The notes beneath the pieces were generated by a model. It ran no database searches. It was given only the letters and a program-made list of their open reading frames with translations, and was not told where the DNA came from. Shown in pieces: positions 1 through 7,101 of a stretch of DNA of 40,925 nt. Made by a program: the position numbers and the translations under genes. The first letter of the stretch is position 1; each line of letters opens with the position of its first letter. The DNA is from Streptomyces lasiicapitis (lineage in GTDB: Bacteria; Actinomycetota; Actinomycetes; Streptomycetales; Streptomycetaceae): NCBI RefSeq assembly GCF_014646335.1, contig NZ_BMNG01000023.1:1-40925 (forward strand). Direction: 5' to 3'.

Positions 1-807
1 CGCGCGCCGCGTCGCCGGGAAGTGGGGCAGGGCGGGCGCGAGCACCGGCGCGGGCGTGGGCCGCGGCGCGAGCGCGGCCTCGCCGATGGCGCGCGCGACC
101 ACGCGCCGGTCCCGCACCACCCCGGCGGCCTCCTCGTCGGCCCACCGCTCGGCGGTGTACGCGGTGGCCGTGCGCAGCGGCAGCAGGAACGGGTTGGCCC
201 GCGCCGCCAACTGTGTCACCAGCAGGAACCGGTGGTGACGTGCGGCGAGATGGGCCCGCTCGTGGGCGAACAGGGCGCGCCGCTCGGCGGGTTGGAGCCG
301 GTCGAGCAGCGCGCGGCTGACGACGACGCGACCGCCCCCGCTGCCAGCACGGCGCCCCCCTCGGCGAGGCCCACGCCCCGTCCCGGGCAGCGCGTACGCG
401 TACGCCGCCCCCACGTCAGGCACCACCGCGACCGACTTCCCGGGCAGCCCCGCGAGCGCGCGCCATCCCCGGCGACGTACCACCACATGCCGCCACACCG
501 TGTGCGCCAGCGCCCCGCACACCACCGCGAGCACCGGAATCGCTGCCGTGCCCGCGATCTCGTCGAACGGCAGGGCGGCGCGCACCTCCGGGTCGGACCA
601 GCCGTCGGGCAGCGGGTTGCCGGGCAGTTGGGCGGTGCCGACGACCATGAGCAGGGCCAGGCACAGCGTGCTGCACAGCGCCATCACGGCGGCGAGCGCG
701 GTGAGCAGGCGGGTGGCGGCGCGCGGGTGCAGATGCTGCGCGGCGAGCCGGGCGACCGGCCAGGCGCTCAGCGGCAGCACGAGCGGCAGGAAGACGAAGA
801 CCCCCAT
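1..807 (-). CDS. M56-family membrane metallopeptidase (BlaR1/MecR1-like), cut by window edge
   Basis: The reverse strand is open from ATG at 807 to base 1 (269 codons, no stop), so the C-terminus lies outside the window. Three hydrophobic helices are visible: near residues 2-22, 35-58 and 84-105. The cytosolic peptidase part carries an HExxH-type zinc motif, AHERAH, at about residues 181-186, followed by a long hydrophobic stretch and TAERWADEEAA, which supplies the usual downstream acidic zinc ligand. A Gly/Arg-rich insert lies just before the VVVSRALLD strand and is unlike most relatives. The start is 8 nt after the stop of the BlaI-type gene, so the two form an operon. In known systems M56 proteins sense envelope stress or beta-lactams and relieve BlaI repression. 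There is no penicillin-binding domain in the visible part, so the signal is unknown. Confidence 0.85.
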   Translation of the reverse strand, partial: MGVFVFLPLVLPLSAWPVARLAAQHLHPRAATRLLTALAAVMALCSTLCLALLMVVGTAQLPGNPLPDGWSDPEVRAALPFDEIAGTAAIPVLAVVCGALAHTVWRHVVVRRRGWRALAGLPGKSVAVVPDVGAAYAYALPGTGRGPRRGGRRAGSGGGRVVVSRALLDRLQPAERRALFAHERAHLAARHHRFLLVTQLAARANPFLLPLRTATAYTAERWADEEAAGVVRDRRVVARAIGEAALAPRPTPAPVLAPALPHFPATRRA

Positions 808-815
808 GCGTGCGG

Positions 816-1226
816 TCAGTCCTCCGCGCCGTCGCCGCCGCCCGCCTCGCCGAGCAGGTCGCGCAGCAGCCGCTCGTCGTCGGCGGACAGGGTGGTGACG
901 AAGCTGGCGAGGACGGCCTCGCGGTCGCGCTCGCCGTCGAGGACCTTGCGCATGCGCAGCGCGGCGAGCCCCGCCTCGTCGCCGGTGGACCGCCACACGA
1001 AGGACCGGCCCGCGCGCTCACGTGTCACCACGTTCTTCGCGAGCAGCCGGGTGAGGATCGTCATGACGGTGGTGTACGCGAGGTCGCCACCGATGCGCTC
1101 CTGCACCCAGGCCGCGCCGACCGGGCCGCGCGCGCTGTGCAGCACCGCGAGCACCTGGGCCTCCAACTCGCCCTGCCCGCGCCTGCGCAGGCGCGGCTCC
1201 CGCTCTTCGCCGTCTTGCCGCGTCAT
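816..1226 (-). CDS. BlaI/MecI-family transcriptional repressor
   Basis: This 136-residue protein matches the usual BlaI size. The winged helix spans about residues 14-80 (LRRRGQGELEAQVLAVLHSA, then the recognition region LAYTTVMTILTRLLAKNVV). The C-terminal half (VLASFVTTLSADDERLLRDLL) is the dimerisation helix region typical of the family. I chose ATG at 1226; the frame is open to 1304 but the extra residues are Arg-rich and unlike BlaI. BlaI proteins repress by binding TACA-N4-TGTA-type operators and are cleaved or released when the partner M56 peptidase is activated. The M56 gene follows 8 nt downstream. A perfect operator-like palindrome lies upstream at 1377-1392, so autoregulation and control of terD are both possible. 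Confidence 0.93.
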   Translation of the reverse strand: MTRQDGEEREPRLRRRGQGELEAQVLAVLHSARGPVGAAWVQERIGGDLAYTTVMTILTRLLAKNVVTRERAGRSFVWRSTGDEAGLAALRMRKVLDGERDREAVLASFVTTLSADDERLLRDLLGEAGGGDGAED

Positions 1227-1376
1227 GCCGTGCCCTCGCCTCCGTTCGCGGTTCGCGCCCCGTCGCGATTCGCACCTTGCGCTCCCCGATGTCGCACACA
1301 TCACGTATGTCGCGTACGTCGCGAAGGGAGCGCCACATCGTAACGGCCGGAAGGGGCGGTGCCACCCCCGGACGCT

Positions 1377-1392
1377 TCTACACTCATGTAGA
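1377..1392. promoter_or_regulatory. BlaI-type operator (inverted repeat)
   Basis: TCTACA-CTCA-TGTAGA is a perfect 6-bp inverted repeat with a 4-nt centre, matching the known BlaI/MecI operator pattern (TACA-N4-TGTA core). It lies in the divergent gap between blaI (start 1226) and terD (start 1457). A consensus-like TAGAAT on the reverse strand (1392-1397) and TACACT/TAGATT on the forward strand overlap or abut it, so bound repressor could block transcription either way. Role inferred. Confidence 0.75.
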
Positions 1393-1398
1393 TTCTAA

Positions 1399-1424
1399 GT
1401 CCCGGCCGCGTCCACGGCCGGGAC
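1399..1424 (+). promoter_or_regulatory. Perfect 10-bp hairpin in terD leader
   Basis: GTCCCGGCCG, then a 6-nt loop, then CGGCCGGGAC forms a perfect stem just downstream of the BlaI-type operator and 33 nt before the terD start codon. It could be an mRNA leader hairpin or a second protein-binding palindrome. No function can be assigned from sequence. Confidence 0.6.
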
Positions 1425-1456
1425 CGATTTTCCGTAGAGGACCACAGGAGGACACC

Positions 1457-2032
1457 GTGGGAGTTTCCCTCTCCAAGGGCGGCAATGTCTCGCTGAGCAA
1501 GGAGGCGCCCGGCCTCACCGCCGTACTGGTCGGCCTGGGCTGGGACGTGCGGACGACCACCGGCACGGACTACGACCTCGATGCCAGCGCGCTGCTCTGC
1601 GACGACTCCGGCAAGGTCGTCTCCGACCAGCACTTCATCTTCTACAACAACTTGACGAGCCCCGACGGCTCGGTGGAGCACACCGGCGACAACCTCACCG
1701 GTGAGGGCGAGGGCGACGACGAGGCCGTGAAGGTCAACCTCGCCGGCGTGCCCCCGCAGATCACGAAGATCGTCTTCCCGGTGTCGATCCACGACGCGGA
1801 GACCCGCGGCCAGAGCTTCGGCCAGGTGCGCAACGCGTTCATCCGCGTGGTGAACCAGGCGGACAACAAGGAGATCGCCCGCTACGACCTCTCCGAGGAC
1901 GCGTCGACGGAGACCGCGATGGTCTTCGGCGAGCTCTACCGCCACGGCGCCGAGTGGAAGTTCCGCGCCGTCGGCCAGGGTTACGCGAGCGGCCTGCGCG
2001 GCATCGCATCGGACTTCGGCGTGAACGTCTGA
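1457..2032 (+). CDS. terD: TerD-family protein
   Basis: At 191 aa this is the canonical TerD length. It starts GVSLSKGGNVSLSKEAPGL, has GLGWDVRTTTGTDYDLDASAL and ends FGVNV, all signatures of the family. The acidic DYDLD and later DDE residues correspond to the two calcium-binding sites known in TerD domains. GTG at 1457 is chosen because AGGAGG lies at 1446-1451, five nt before it, and all homologues start at this point; the frame itself is open upstream from 1277. Streptomyces carry many terD copies, associated with tellurite resistance, calcium and differentiation. Here the gene is alone, downstream of a BlaI-type operator, and ends before a strong terminator, so it is probably a single-gene transcript. 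Confidence 0.96.
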   Translation: MGVSLSKGGNVSLSKEAPGLTAVLVGLGWDVRTTTGTDYDLDASALLCDDSGKVVSDQHFIFYNNLTSPDGSVEHTGDNLTGEGEGDDEAVKVNLAGVPPQITKIVFPVSIHDAETRGQSFGQVRNAFIRVVNQADNKEIARYDLSEDASTETAMVFGELYRHGAEWKFRAVGQGYASGLRGIASDFGVNV

Positions 2033-2095
2033 GACGTCTCTCGGGGTGCCCGAGATGCCCTCGGCGTCTCCGGCGTCTTCGGCGTCGACGCCCGA

Positions 2096-2134
2096 CGGCG
2101 GGGCGGGCCGGGAATCACCCGGCCCGCCCCGCCG
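2096..2134 (+). terminator. Terminator after terD
   Basis: A perfect 17-bp GC-only stem (CGGCGGGGCGGGCCGGG and its complement) closes on a 5-nt AATCA loop, 64 nt after the terD stop codon. There is no T-run, as usual for terminators in this group. It separates terD from the CoA-binding gene. Confidence 0.85.
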
Positions 2135-2173
2135 TTGCCGTCATCAGACCGTCCACGCCACTGGAGGCCCCAC

Positions 2174-2587
2174 ATGTACGGCGACCCCGCCACCGTTCGC
2201 AGGATCCTCACCGGACTCGGTGACACCTGGGCCGTCGTCGGTCTGTCCGGCAACGACCGGCGCGCCGCGTACGGCGTCGCCGAGGTGCTCCAGCGGTACG
2301 GCAAGCGCGTCGTACCGGTCCACCCCAAGGCGGAGACGGTGCACGGCGAGCGGGGTTATGCCTCCCTCGCGGACATTCCCTTCGACGTCGATGTCGTGGA
2401 CGTCTTCGTGAACAGTGAGCTGGCGGGCGCCGTCGCGGACGAGGCCGTCGTCATCGGCGCCAAGGCCGTCTGGTTCCAGCTCGGCGTCATCGACGAGGCG
2501 GCGTACGACCGCACGCGTGCGGCGGGCCTCGACATGGTCATGGACCGGTGCCCCGCCATCGAGATCCCGCGGCTCGGGGCGGCGTAG
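2174..2587 (+). CDS. CoA-binding domain protein (YccU type)
   Basis: This 137-residue protein is a single Rossmann-like CoA-binding domain. WAVVGLSGNDRRAAYGVAEVLQRYGKRVVPVHP covers the first beta-alpha-beta unit and the nucleotide loop, and DVVDVFVNSELAG and AKAVWFQLGVID are the following strands typical of YccU/YneT proteins. The family binds CoA in crystal structures, but no reaction is known. ATG 2174 follows a CTGGAGG ribosome site at 2161-2167. The neighbouring terD is separated by a strong terminator and the PucR-type gene converges from the other side, so it is probably transcribed alone. Confidence 0.92.
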   Translation: MYGDPATVRRILTGLGDTWAVVGLSGNDRRAAYGVAEVLQRYGKRVVPVHPKAETVHGERGYASLADIPFDVDVVDVFVNSELAGAVADEAVVIGAKAVWFQLGVIDEAAYDRTRAAGLDMVMDRCPAIEIPRLGAA

Positions 2588-2637
2588 GGCCCCCGGCGGC
2601 GGGGGCACAGCACGCTCGACGCGGGCCCGCGCGCGCC

Positions 2638-3705
2638 TCAGAACGGCCGCTCCGGCCAGTCCAGGAGGCGCGCGCCGATCACCGCCGTCTGGAGCGTGTA
2701 GCGGTGCGTCGGGTCGGCGGGGTTGGTGCCGGTGAGGCGGTGGATGCGTTCCAGGCGGTACGTCAGGGCGCGCACGCTGAGCTTCAGGCGGCGGGCCGCC
2801 TGCGCCGCGACGCAGCCCGTGTCGAAGTAGGCCACCAGCGTCCCGATGAGGGGTCCGGCGCCGCCGCGCGCCTCGCGCAGCGGGCCGAGGGTGTTCAGGA
2901 CCAGGTCGGCCATGGCCTGCCGGTCGCGGGTCAGGACCGGGTAGACGAGGAGGTCGGCGGCGCGCAGGACGGGGGTGGCCAGTTCCAGGCGGTCGGCGAG
3001 GTCGAGGGCGTTCAGGGCCTCTTCGTACGACTGGACGACACCGCCCGGCCCTGGCTGCGGGCGGCCGACGGCGACGCGGGCGCCCTCGACGACGGCGAGC
3101 GCCCGCGCGGCGAAGAAGTCGATGACGTCGGCCTGGTCGCCCGGCGCCACGCACACGAGCCGGCCGTCCTTCGTGGTCACCAGCACGCTGCGGTCGCCGA
3201 AGCGGGCCGCGAGGGCGTGTTCCACGGCGCGCGGTTCCTTGTCGCCTTCTTCGTACGCGCAGTCGCCCTGCGCGACGGCGACGGTGTGCGCGAAGGACAG
3301 GTGCAGGCCGAAGCGTTCCGCGCGCTCGGCGAGCAGGCCCAGGTCGCTGCGGCCGTGCAGCAGGTCGTCGATGAACTCCCGCCTGGCCGCCTCTTCTTGA
3401 CGGATCGCCAGGCGCTGGGCGCGTTCGTGGCCCTCGGCGAAGGCGTCGACGGCCTGCTCGACGGCGGCGAGCAGGGCCTCGGTGGACACCGGCGCGACGG
3501 CGGGATCCGCCCCGTAGGCGCGGCTCGCCGCGAGGTGCGCGCCCACCAGCGCGCGCAGTCCGTACCCGGCGTCGGCGGCGCGCTCGCCGAGCGCGGACCT
3601 CGACTCCCGTTCCGCGCGCGTCAGTCCGCGGCCGGTGGCGGAGGCGTCGGCGAGTATCCGGGCGTAGCCGTCCAGGTAGTCGCTCGGTATGTCATGACTC
3701 GGCAC
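2638..3705 (-). CDS. PucR-family transcriptional regulator
   Basis: This 355-residue protein has a helical N-terminal half (GLRALVGAHLAASRAYG, then a coiled EGHERAQRLAIRQEEAARREFIDDLLHG segment), a central GGDEF-like fold (about residues 170-260) and a C-terminal PucR helix-turn-helix (VAAQAARRLKLSVRALTYRLERIHRLTG) near residues 300-330. Such proteins activate catabolic or stress genes, with the ligand read by the N-terminal part. I chose GTG 3705 (VPSHDIPSDYLDGYARI), preceded by GGGGGCGCAG. The frame stays open to 4455, but the extension is low-complexity Pro/Arg and overlaps a membrane-protein gene. It converges on the CoA-binding gene; no obvious target gene is adjacent. Confidence 0.9.
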   Translation of the reverse strand: MPSHDIPSDYLDGYARILADASATGRGLTRAERESRSALGERAADAGYGLRALVGAHLAASRAYGADPAVAPVSTEALLAAVEQAVDAFAEGHERAQRLAIRQEEAARREFIDDLLHGRSDLGLLAERAERFGLHLSFAHTVAVAQGDCAYEEGDKEPRAVEHALAARFGDRSVLVTTKDGRLVCVAPGDQADVIDFFAARALAVVEGARVAVGRPQPGPGGVVQSYEEALNALDLADRLELATPVLRAADLLVYPVLTRDRQAMADLVLNTLGPLREARGGAGPLIGTLVAYFDTGCVAAQAARRLKLSVRALTYRLERIHRLTGTNPADPTHRYTLQTAVIGARLLDWPERPF

Positions 3706-3845
3706 CTGCGCCCCCGACGTTCTGATCAAGCCCTTACGCCTTTTTAACGCATGGGGTGGAGGTGGGGGCGGCGAGGGGGGCTGATGTGGTGCCCCGGGCG
3801 GTTTCGGGGCCGGGCCGGTCGCGCGCGGTCGGTGCGTGCGGCCGG

Positions 3846-4412
3846 TCATGCGCAGTCTGCGTGCGGCCAGTTGTCGTCCGCGGGGGCGGCGGGCGGGGTG
3901 GCGTCGGGGGCGGCTCGGGGTCCGTCGGCTTCGGGGACGGACCCGATTCCGTCGGCCTCGGGGGCACGCTCGTCCGTGAAGGACGCGCCGGTGTCGTCGC
4001 AGGCGTACAGAATCGCGCCGCCGCCGTCCCGCGGCACCGGGCCGGGCGTCCGCTCCCGGAAGGCTCGCGCCAGCGCGGGCGCGAGCGCGCGCGTCACCCC
4101 CCAGGCGACAAGGACCGAGACGACGAGCACACCCATGTCGCCCGCCGCGTGCGCGAGGCCCGTCCAGCCCGTGCGCGCGACGGCGAGGGTCCCGGCCAGG
4201 CTCACCGCCCACCCGGTGCAGGTCAGCAACGACACGGCCACGGACACCGGCACCCCGCCGAGCCCGACGGCGCCCAGGTCGGCGTCCTCGTCGAAGCTGT
4301 CGACCCGCCCCGCCCCCACCGCGACGAGCAGCCAGAAGCACACCACCACCGCAAGCGCGGAGCTGAGGACCACCCCTGGAAACCCCACCGCCGCGTCGAT
4401 CAACTCCCCCAT
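3846..4412 (-). CDS. Small integral membrane protein of unknown function
   Basis: This 188-residue protein starts MGELIDAAVGFPGVVLSSALAVVVCFWLLVAVGAGRVDSFDEDAD, a helix followed by an acidic loop, then VGLGGVPVSVAVSLLTCTGWAVSLAGTLAVA and GVLVVSVLVAWGVTRALA. That gives about four membrane segments plus a hydrophilic, Pro/Ala/Asp-rich tail. The early order (helix, acidic loop, GLGGVPV) resembles the YqiJ/OB-NfeD-type proteins usually found next to flotillins, but no flotillin gene is present here. I chose ATG 4412 because the upstream residues are basic and uncharacteristic. It may be cotranscribed with nothing; 140 nt separate it from the PucR-type gene on the same strand. Confidence 0.75.
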   Translation of the reverse strand: MGELIDAAVGFPGVVLSSALAVVVCFWLLVAVGAGRVDSFDEDADLGAVGLGGVPVSVAVSLLTCTGWAVSLAGTLAVARTGWTGLAHAAGDMGVLVVSVLVAWGVTRALAPALARAFRERTPGPVPRDGGGAILYACDDTGASFTDERAPEADGIGSVPEADGPRAAPDATPPAAPADDNWPHADCA

Positions 4413-4456
4413 GCCCCCGCCCCCTTGACCGGCCACGCCCGGGAGCATCACCCACC

Positions 4457-4492
4457 CGGGTGCCGACTCACGTTTCCGTGATCCGGCACCCG
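4457..4492. repeat. Two-tier hairpin in the 4.4-4.7 kb divergent gap
   Basis: Outer arms CGGGTGCCG/CGGCACCCG (9 bp) enclose inner arms TCACG/CGTGA (5 bp) around TTTC, with one mismatched 2-nt step on each side. It lies 45 nt before the membrane-protein start and 245 nt before the ATPase start. The rest of the 324-nt gap (4413-4736) holds a comparatively AT-rich stretch near 4553-4590 that could be promoter, but no clear -35/-10 pair. Confidence 0.6.
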
Positions 4493-4736
4493 AGCCCTCG
4501 CCCCCCGTTCCTGCCTCCTCATCCTGACGCGGTCCGCCCCTTCCGCGCACTGCCTTTTTCCGGCAATCTTTACGCGCTCTTGATGCCGAGCGGGAGCGTG
4601 CCACCGGTGTACGCGCGGCGCGCTCGTGTCACCCGCGCGGGAACCGGCGGAACTGTTCGGGCCGCCCGGTCGTCTTCAGCCCATGCACCGCGCAGGACGA
4701 CGCCGCGAGACACAGCAGACCAGCGAGGAGCCGACG

Positions 4737-6719
4737 ATGTGGGGCGACTTGTCCGTGGCCGCGCTCGACCGTCTGTACTTCGGGCGCGAGGACGCGGAAC
4801 GCGACGTGACCGACGGCCTGTTGCGGGAGGGATTCCTGCCCACGGCCGCCTTCCGCGCGGCGCTCTCGGGACGCAAGATGCTGATCATCGGCAGAAAGGG
4901 GTCCGGGAAGAGCGCGATCTGCATGCGTCTGATGGAGGGCGGCGCGCACACGGCCGGCGGTCGGGCGGGCGGCGGTCGCGCCGGCGGCAGTCAGGCGGGC
5001 GGCGCGCTGCTGATCACCCCGGACGACGCCGCGGGCGACGAGATCCGCCGCTTCGAGCTCCAGGGCCTGGCGGGCGACACCGCCAAGTCCCTGATCTGGC
5101 GGTACGTCTTCGCGGTGCATGCCGCGCGCCATCTCACCGCGCACGCCAAGGACGCGCACGGCCGCAAGGAGCCGGACTCGGTCAAGGCGCTGCGCCGGTT
5201 CCTCAAGCAGAACGACGAGGAGGCGGTGCTGCCCGGCGGGCGGCTCGGGGACCGGCTCACGCAGAGCGCGCGCGGGCTGCAGACCTCGCTGTCCCTGGAG
5301 GCGTTCGGGGTGCGGGCCGCCATGGACCTGGTGCCCGCCGGGTCCGAGGGCGCCCGCGCGGCGCGCCAGCTCGAACTCGTCGAGCACGGCGTGGCAAGGG
5401 CGTTCGCCGACCTCGGGTGCGCGGACGCGCACGCGCCCCTGCTGCTCCTGGTCGACCAGCTGGAGCAGGTGTGGTCCGCGGAGGCCGACAGCAACTCGAT
5501 GGTCATCGGCCTGCTCCTCGCCGCCAAGCACGCGGCGGGCGCCTACGGCCGGGCGCTGCGCTGTCTGCTCTTCCTGCGCTCCGACATCTACGACTCGCTG
5601 CTGTTCGGCGAGGGCGACAAGTTCCGCGGCGACGAAGTGCGCATCGCCTGGACGGAGCCCGCGCTGCGGGAGCTGGCGCGGACCCGCGCCCAGGCGTCGG
5701 TGGGCGACGCCCTCGGCGGCGCGGACCTGGACGACACCCGGCTGTGGCAGGAACTCTTCCCACCCACGGTGGCGGGCGAGCCGACGCCCACGTACCTCTT
5801 CACGCGCTCGCTGCCGCGCCCGCGCGACGCCATCCAGTTCCTCAACCTGTGCCGGGACACGGCGGCCGACCAGTGCCACGACCGCATCGAGGAGGCGGAC
5901 GTCCTCCAGGCCACCTGGCAGTTCTCCGAGTGGAAGCTGAAGGACCTGGTCCAGGAGTACCTGATCGCCCACCCGTTCCTGGAGCGGCTCTACCCGCTGT
6001 TCCAGAACACCGGCTACACGGTCACCCGCGGCGTCCTCGGCAACCGCCTGGAGGAGGCGGCGCCCACGCTGCGGCGCCTGTTCCCCGCGTACGCCGAATC
6101 CCTCGACCTCACCGGAGTCGTCGACACCCTCTTCGCCGTCGGCTTCCTCGGTGTGCGGCGCGGCCACGACGTGGTCTACGGAGGCGGCGGCGAACTGCCC
6201 GTGCAGCCGCACGAGGGCGAGTTCCACGTCCACCCCTGCTTCCGCGAGGCGCTCGGCGCGACGAGCCCGATCGACCTGCGCCGGTACGAGCCCGGGGTGG
6301 TCGCCTCCCGCATCGGCTCCGGCAACGTGGGCTACGCGCACTTCCCGAGCCGGTCCTTCGGCGACCGCGAGTACGCCCTCCTGGACGACGTGACCCGGTC
6401 CTGCCGGTCCGTCCTGCGCCAGGTGGGCCGCGCGGTCGACCTCGGGCACGACGTCCGGGACGAGATCACCGAGCAGGTGAGCCGGGTCCTCGCCGACGCC
6501 ACGGACGCGCAGGACCGGCTGCGCCACAACGAGTACGTGGACGTCGTCGAGCATGTCCTCACGGTGGCGAGCTACTTCACCACGCTCTCGGCCCAGCTCC
6601 AGGCCACCGGGCTCGACGGGGCCCTCGGCACCGACGGCGTCGGGCACCGCATCGACGACGAGGCGCGCCGCCTGCGTCGCCTCGCGGGCGGGGCGTCCGG
6701 GAGCAGCAGCGGCGCCTAG
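4737..6719 (+). CDS. P-loop ATPase, Sll1717-like family
   Basis: This 660-residue protein opens LDRLYFGREDAERDV, then EGFLPTAAFRAALSGRK, leading into a Walker A loop GRKGSGKS at residues 52-59. Walker B is LLLLVDQLEQVW with Asp at 240, followed by LFLRSDIYDSL, a sensor-like strand. This YFGR-DAE plus GRKGSGKS order is characteristic of ATPases annotated as Sll1717 type (STAND/AAA-like). The last 300 residues are mostly helical and hydrophilic and match nothing I recognise. A Gly/Arg insertion (GGRAGGGRAGGSQAGG) interrupts the region after Walker A. I chose ATG 4737 because GAGGAG sits six nt upstream; the frame is open from 4626. No signal or membrane helix, so cytosolic. Homologues often occur beside mobile or defence genes, but nothing here proves that role. 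Confidence 0.85.
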   Translation: MWGDLSVAALDRLYFGREDAERDVTDGLLREGFLPTAAFRAALSGRKMLIIGRKGSGKSAICMRLMEGGAHTAGGRAGGGRAGGSQAGGALLITPDDAAGDEIRRFELQGLAGDTAKSLIWRYVFAVHAARHLTAHAKDAHGRKEPDSVKALRRFLKQNDEEAVLPGGRLGDRLTQSARGLQTSLSLEAFGVRAAMDLVPAGSEGARAARQLELVEHGVARAFADLGCADAHAPLLLLVDQLEQVWSAEADSNSMVIGLLLAAKHAAGAYGRALRCLLFLRSDIYDSLLFGEGDKFRGDEVRIAWTEPALRELARTRAQASVGDALGGADLDDTRLWQELFPPTVAGEPTPTYLFTRSLPRPRDAIQFLNLCRDTAADQCHDRIEEADVLQATWQFSEWKLKDLVQEYLIAHPFLERLYPLFQNTGYTVTRGVLGNRLEEAAPTLRRLFPAYAESLDLTGVVDTLFAVGFLGVRRGHDVVYGGGGELPVQPHEGEFHVHPCFREALGATSPIDLRRYEPGVVASRIGSGNVGYAHFPSRSFGDREYALLDDVTRSCRSVLRQVGRAVDLGHDVRDEITEQVSRVLADATDAQDRLRHNEYVDVVEHVLTVASYFTTLSAQLQATGLDGALGTDGVGHRIDDEARRLRRLAGGASGSSSGA

Positions 6720-6754
6720 GGCCCGATCCGCCAGGCAGGCCCTGGCCGTGAGGT

Positions 6755-6822
6755 GGCACGGGATGCCCCGGGTGGGGGGTTGCCGCCCCGCGTGGGGGCG
6801 TTGGGCCGGGGCATCCCGTGCC
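6755..6822 (+). terminator. Long perfect inverted repeat after the ATPase gene
   Basis: GGCACGGGATGCCCCGG (6755-6771) and its exact complement (6806-6822) make a 17-bp stem. The 34-nt loop has its own short GCCCC/GGGGG pairing. It starts 36 nt after the ATPase stop, so it is probably a terminator. The arm sequence is an unusually complex word for a simple terminator. Confidence 0.7.
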
Positions 6823-6841
6823 GGTCTCGGGGTCGTGCTCC

Positions 6842-6868
6842 GTCCGCGGGCCTCCGCAGCCCGCGGAC
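6842..6868 (+). terminator. Second hairpin in the 6.7-7.1 kb gap
   Basis: GTCCGCGGGC, 7-nt loop, GCCCGCGGAC: a perfect 10-bp stem 20 nt after the larger inverted repeat. It may be a tandem terminator. Between here and the next gene (7102) the gap holds GTCGG/TTCCG repeats and no convincing ORF. Confidence 0.55.
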
Positions 6869-7002
6869 CGCCGGAAGGGAGGCACCGTGGACGCCGATGA
6901 CGTTGTCCGGCAAACTGCCGCTTCCGGCAAGCGACTTCGGCGTTCATGACAACAGGGGTCCACGACAGGCAAGACCGTACCGGGGTCCGGGCGCATGGGG
7001 AC

Positions 7003-7078
7003 GTCGGAGTTCCGCCACTGTCGGCATTCCGACCCCAGGAGGCGTCGGCGTTCCGATCTCAGGAGGGTCGGCGTTCCG
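7003..7078 (+). repeat. Four direct repeats GTCGGNNTTCCG upstream of the regulator gene
   Basis: Copies at 7003-7014, 7020-7031, 7044-7055 and 7067-7078 read GTCGG(AG/CA/CG/CG)TTCCG, the last three spaced 24 and 23 nt start to start and followed by a CCAGGAGG/TCAGGAGG-like tail. Copy two extends to GTCGGCATTCCGAC, an inverted repeat. The block ends 23 nt before the start codon of the HTH regulator, where an autoregulatory operator would be expected. The spaced, imperfect copies argue against simple replication slippage. Confidence 0.6.
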
Positions 7079-7101
7079 GCCAAGGAAGGGAAGGCAGTGG
7101 C

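Noticed and set aside
22..1398. 458-residue forward open frame
   Set aside because: Antisense to the M56 and BlaI genes; composition is the Arg/Pro/Gly type of a GC-rich shadow frame.
2548..3747. 399-residue forward open frame
   Set aside because: Antisense to the PucR-type gene, which has clear domains.
4460..6947. Long frames overlapping the ATPase gene on both strands
   Set aside because: No domain signal; the ATPase frame has Walker motifs and a ribosome site.
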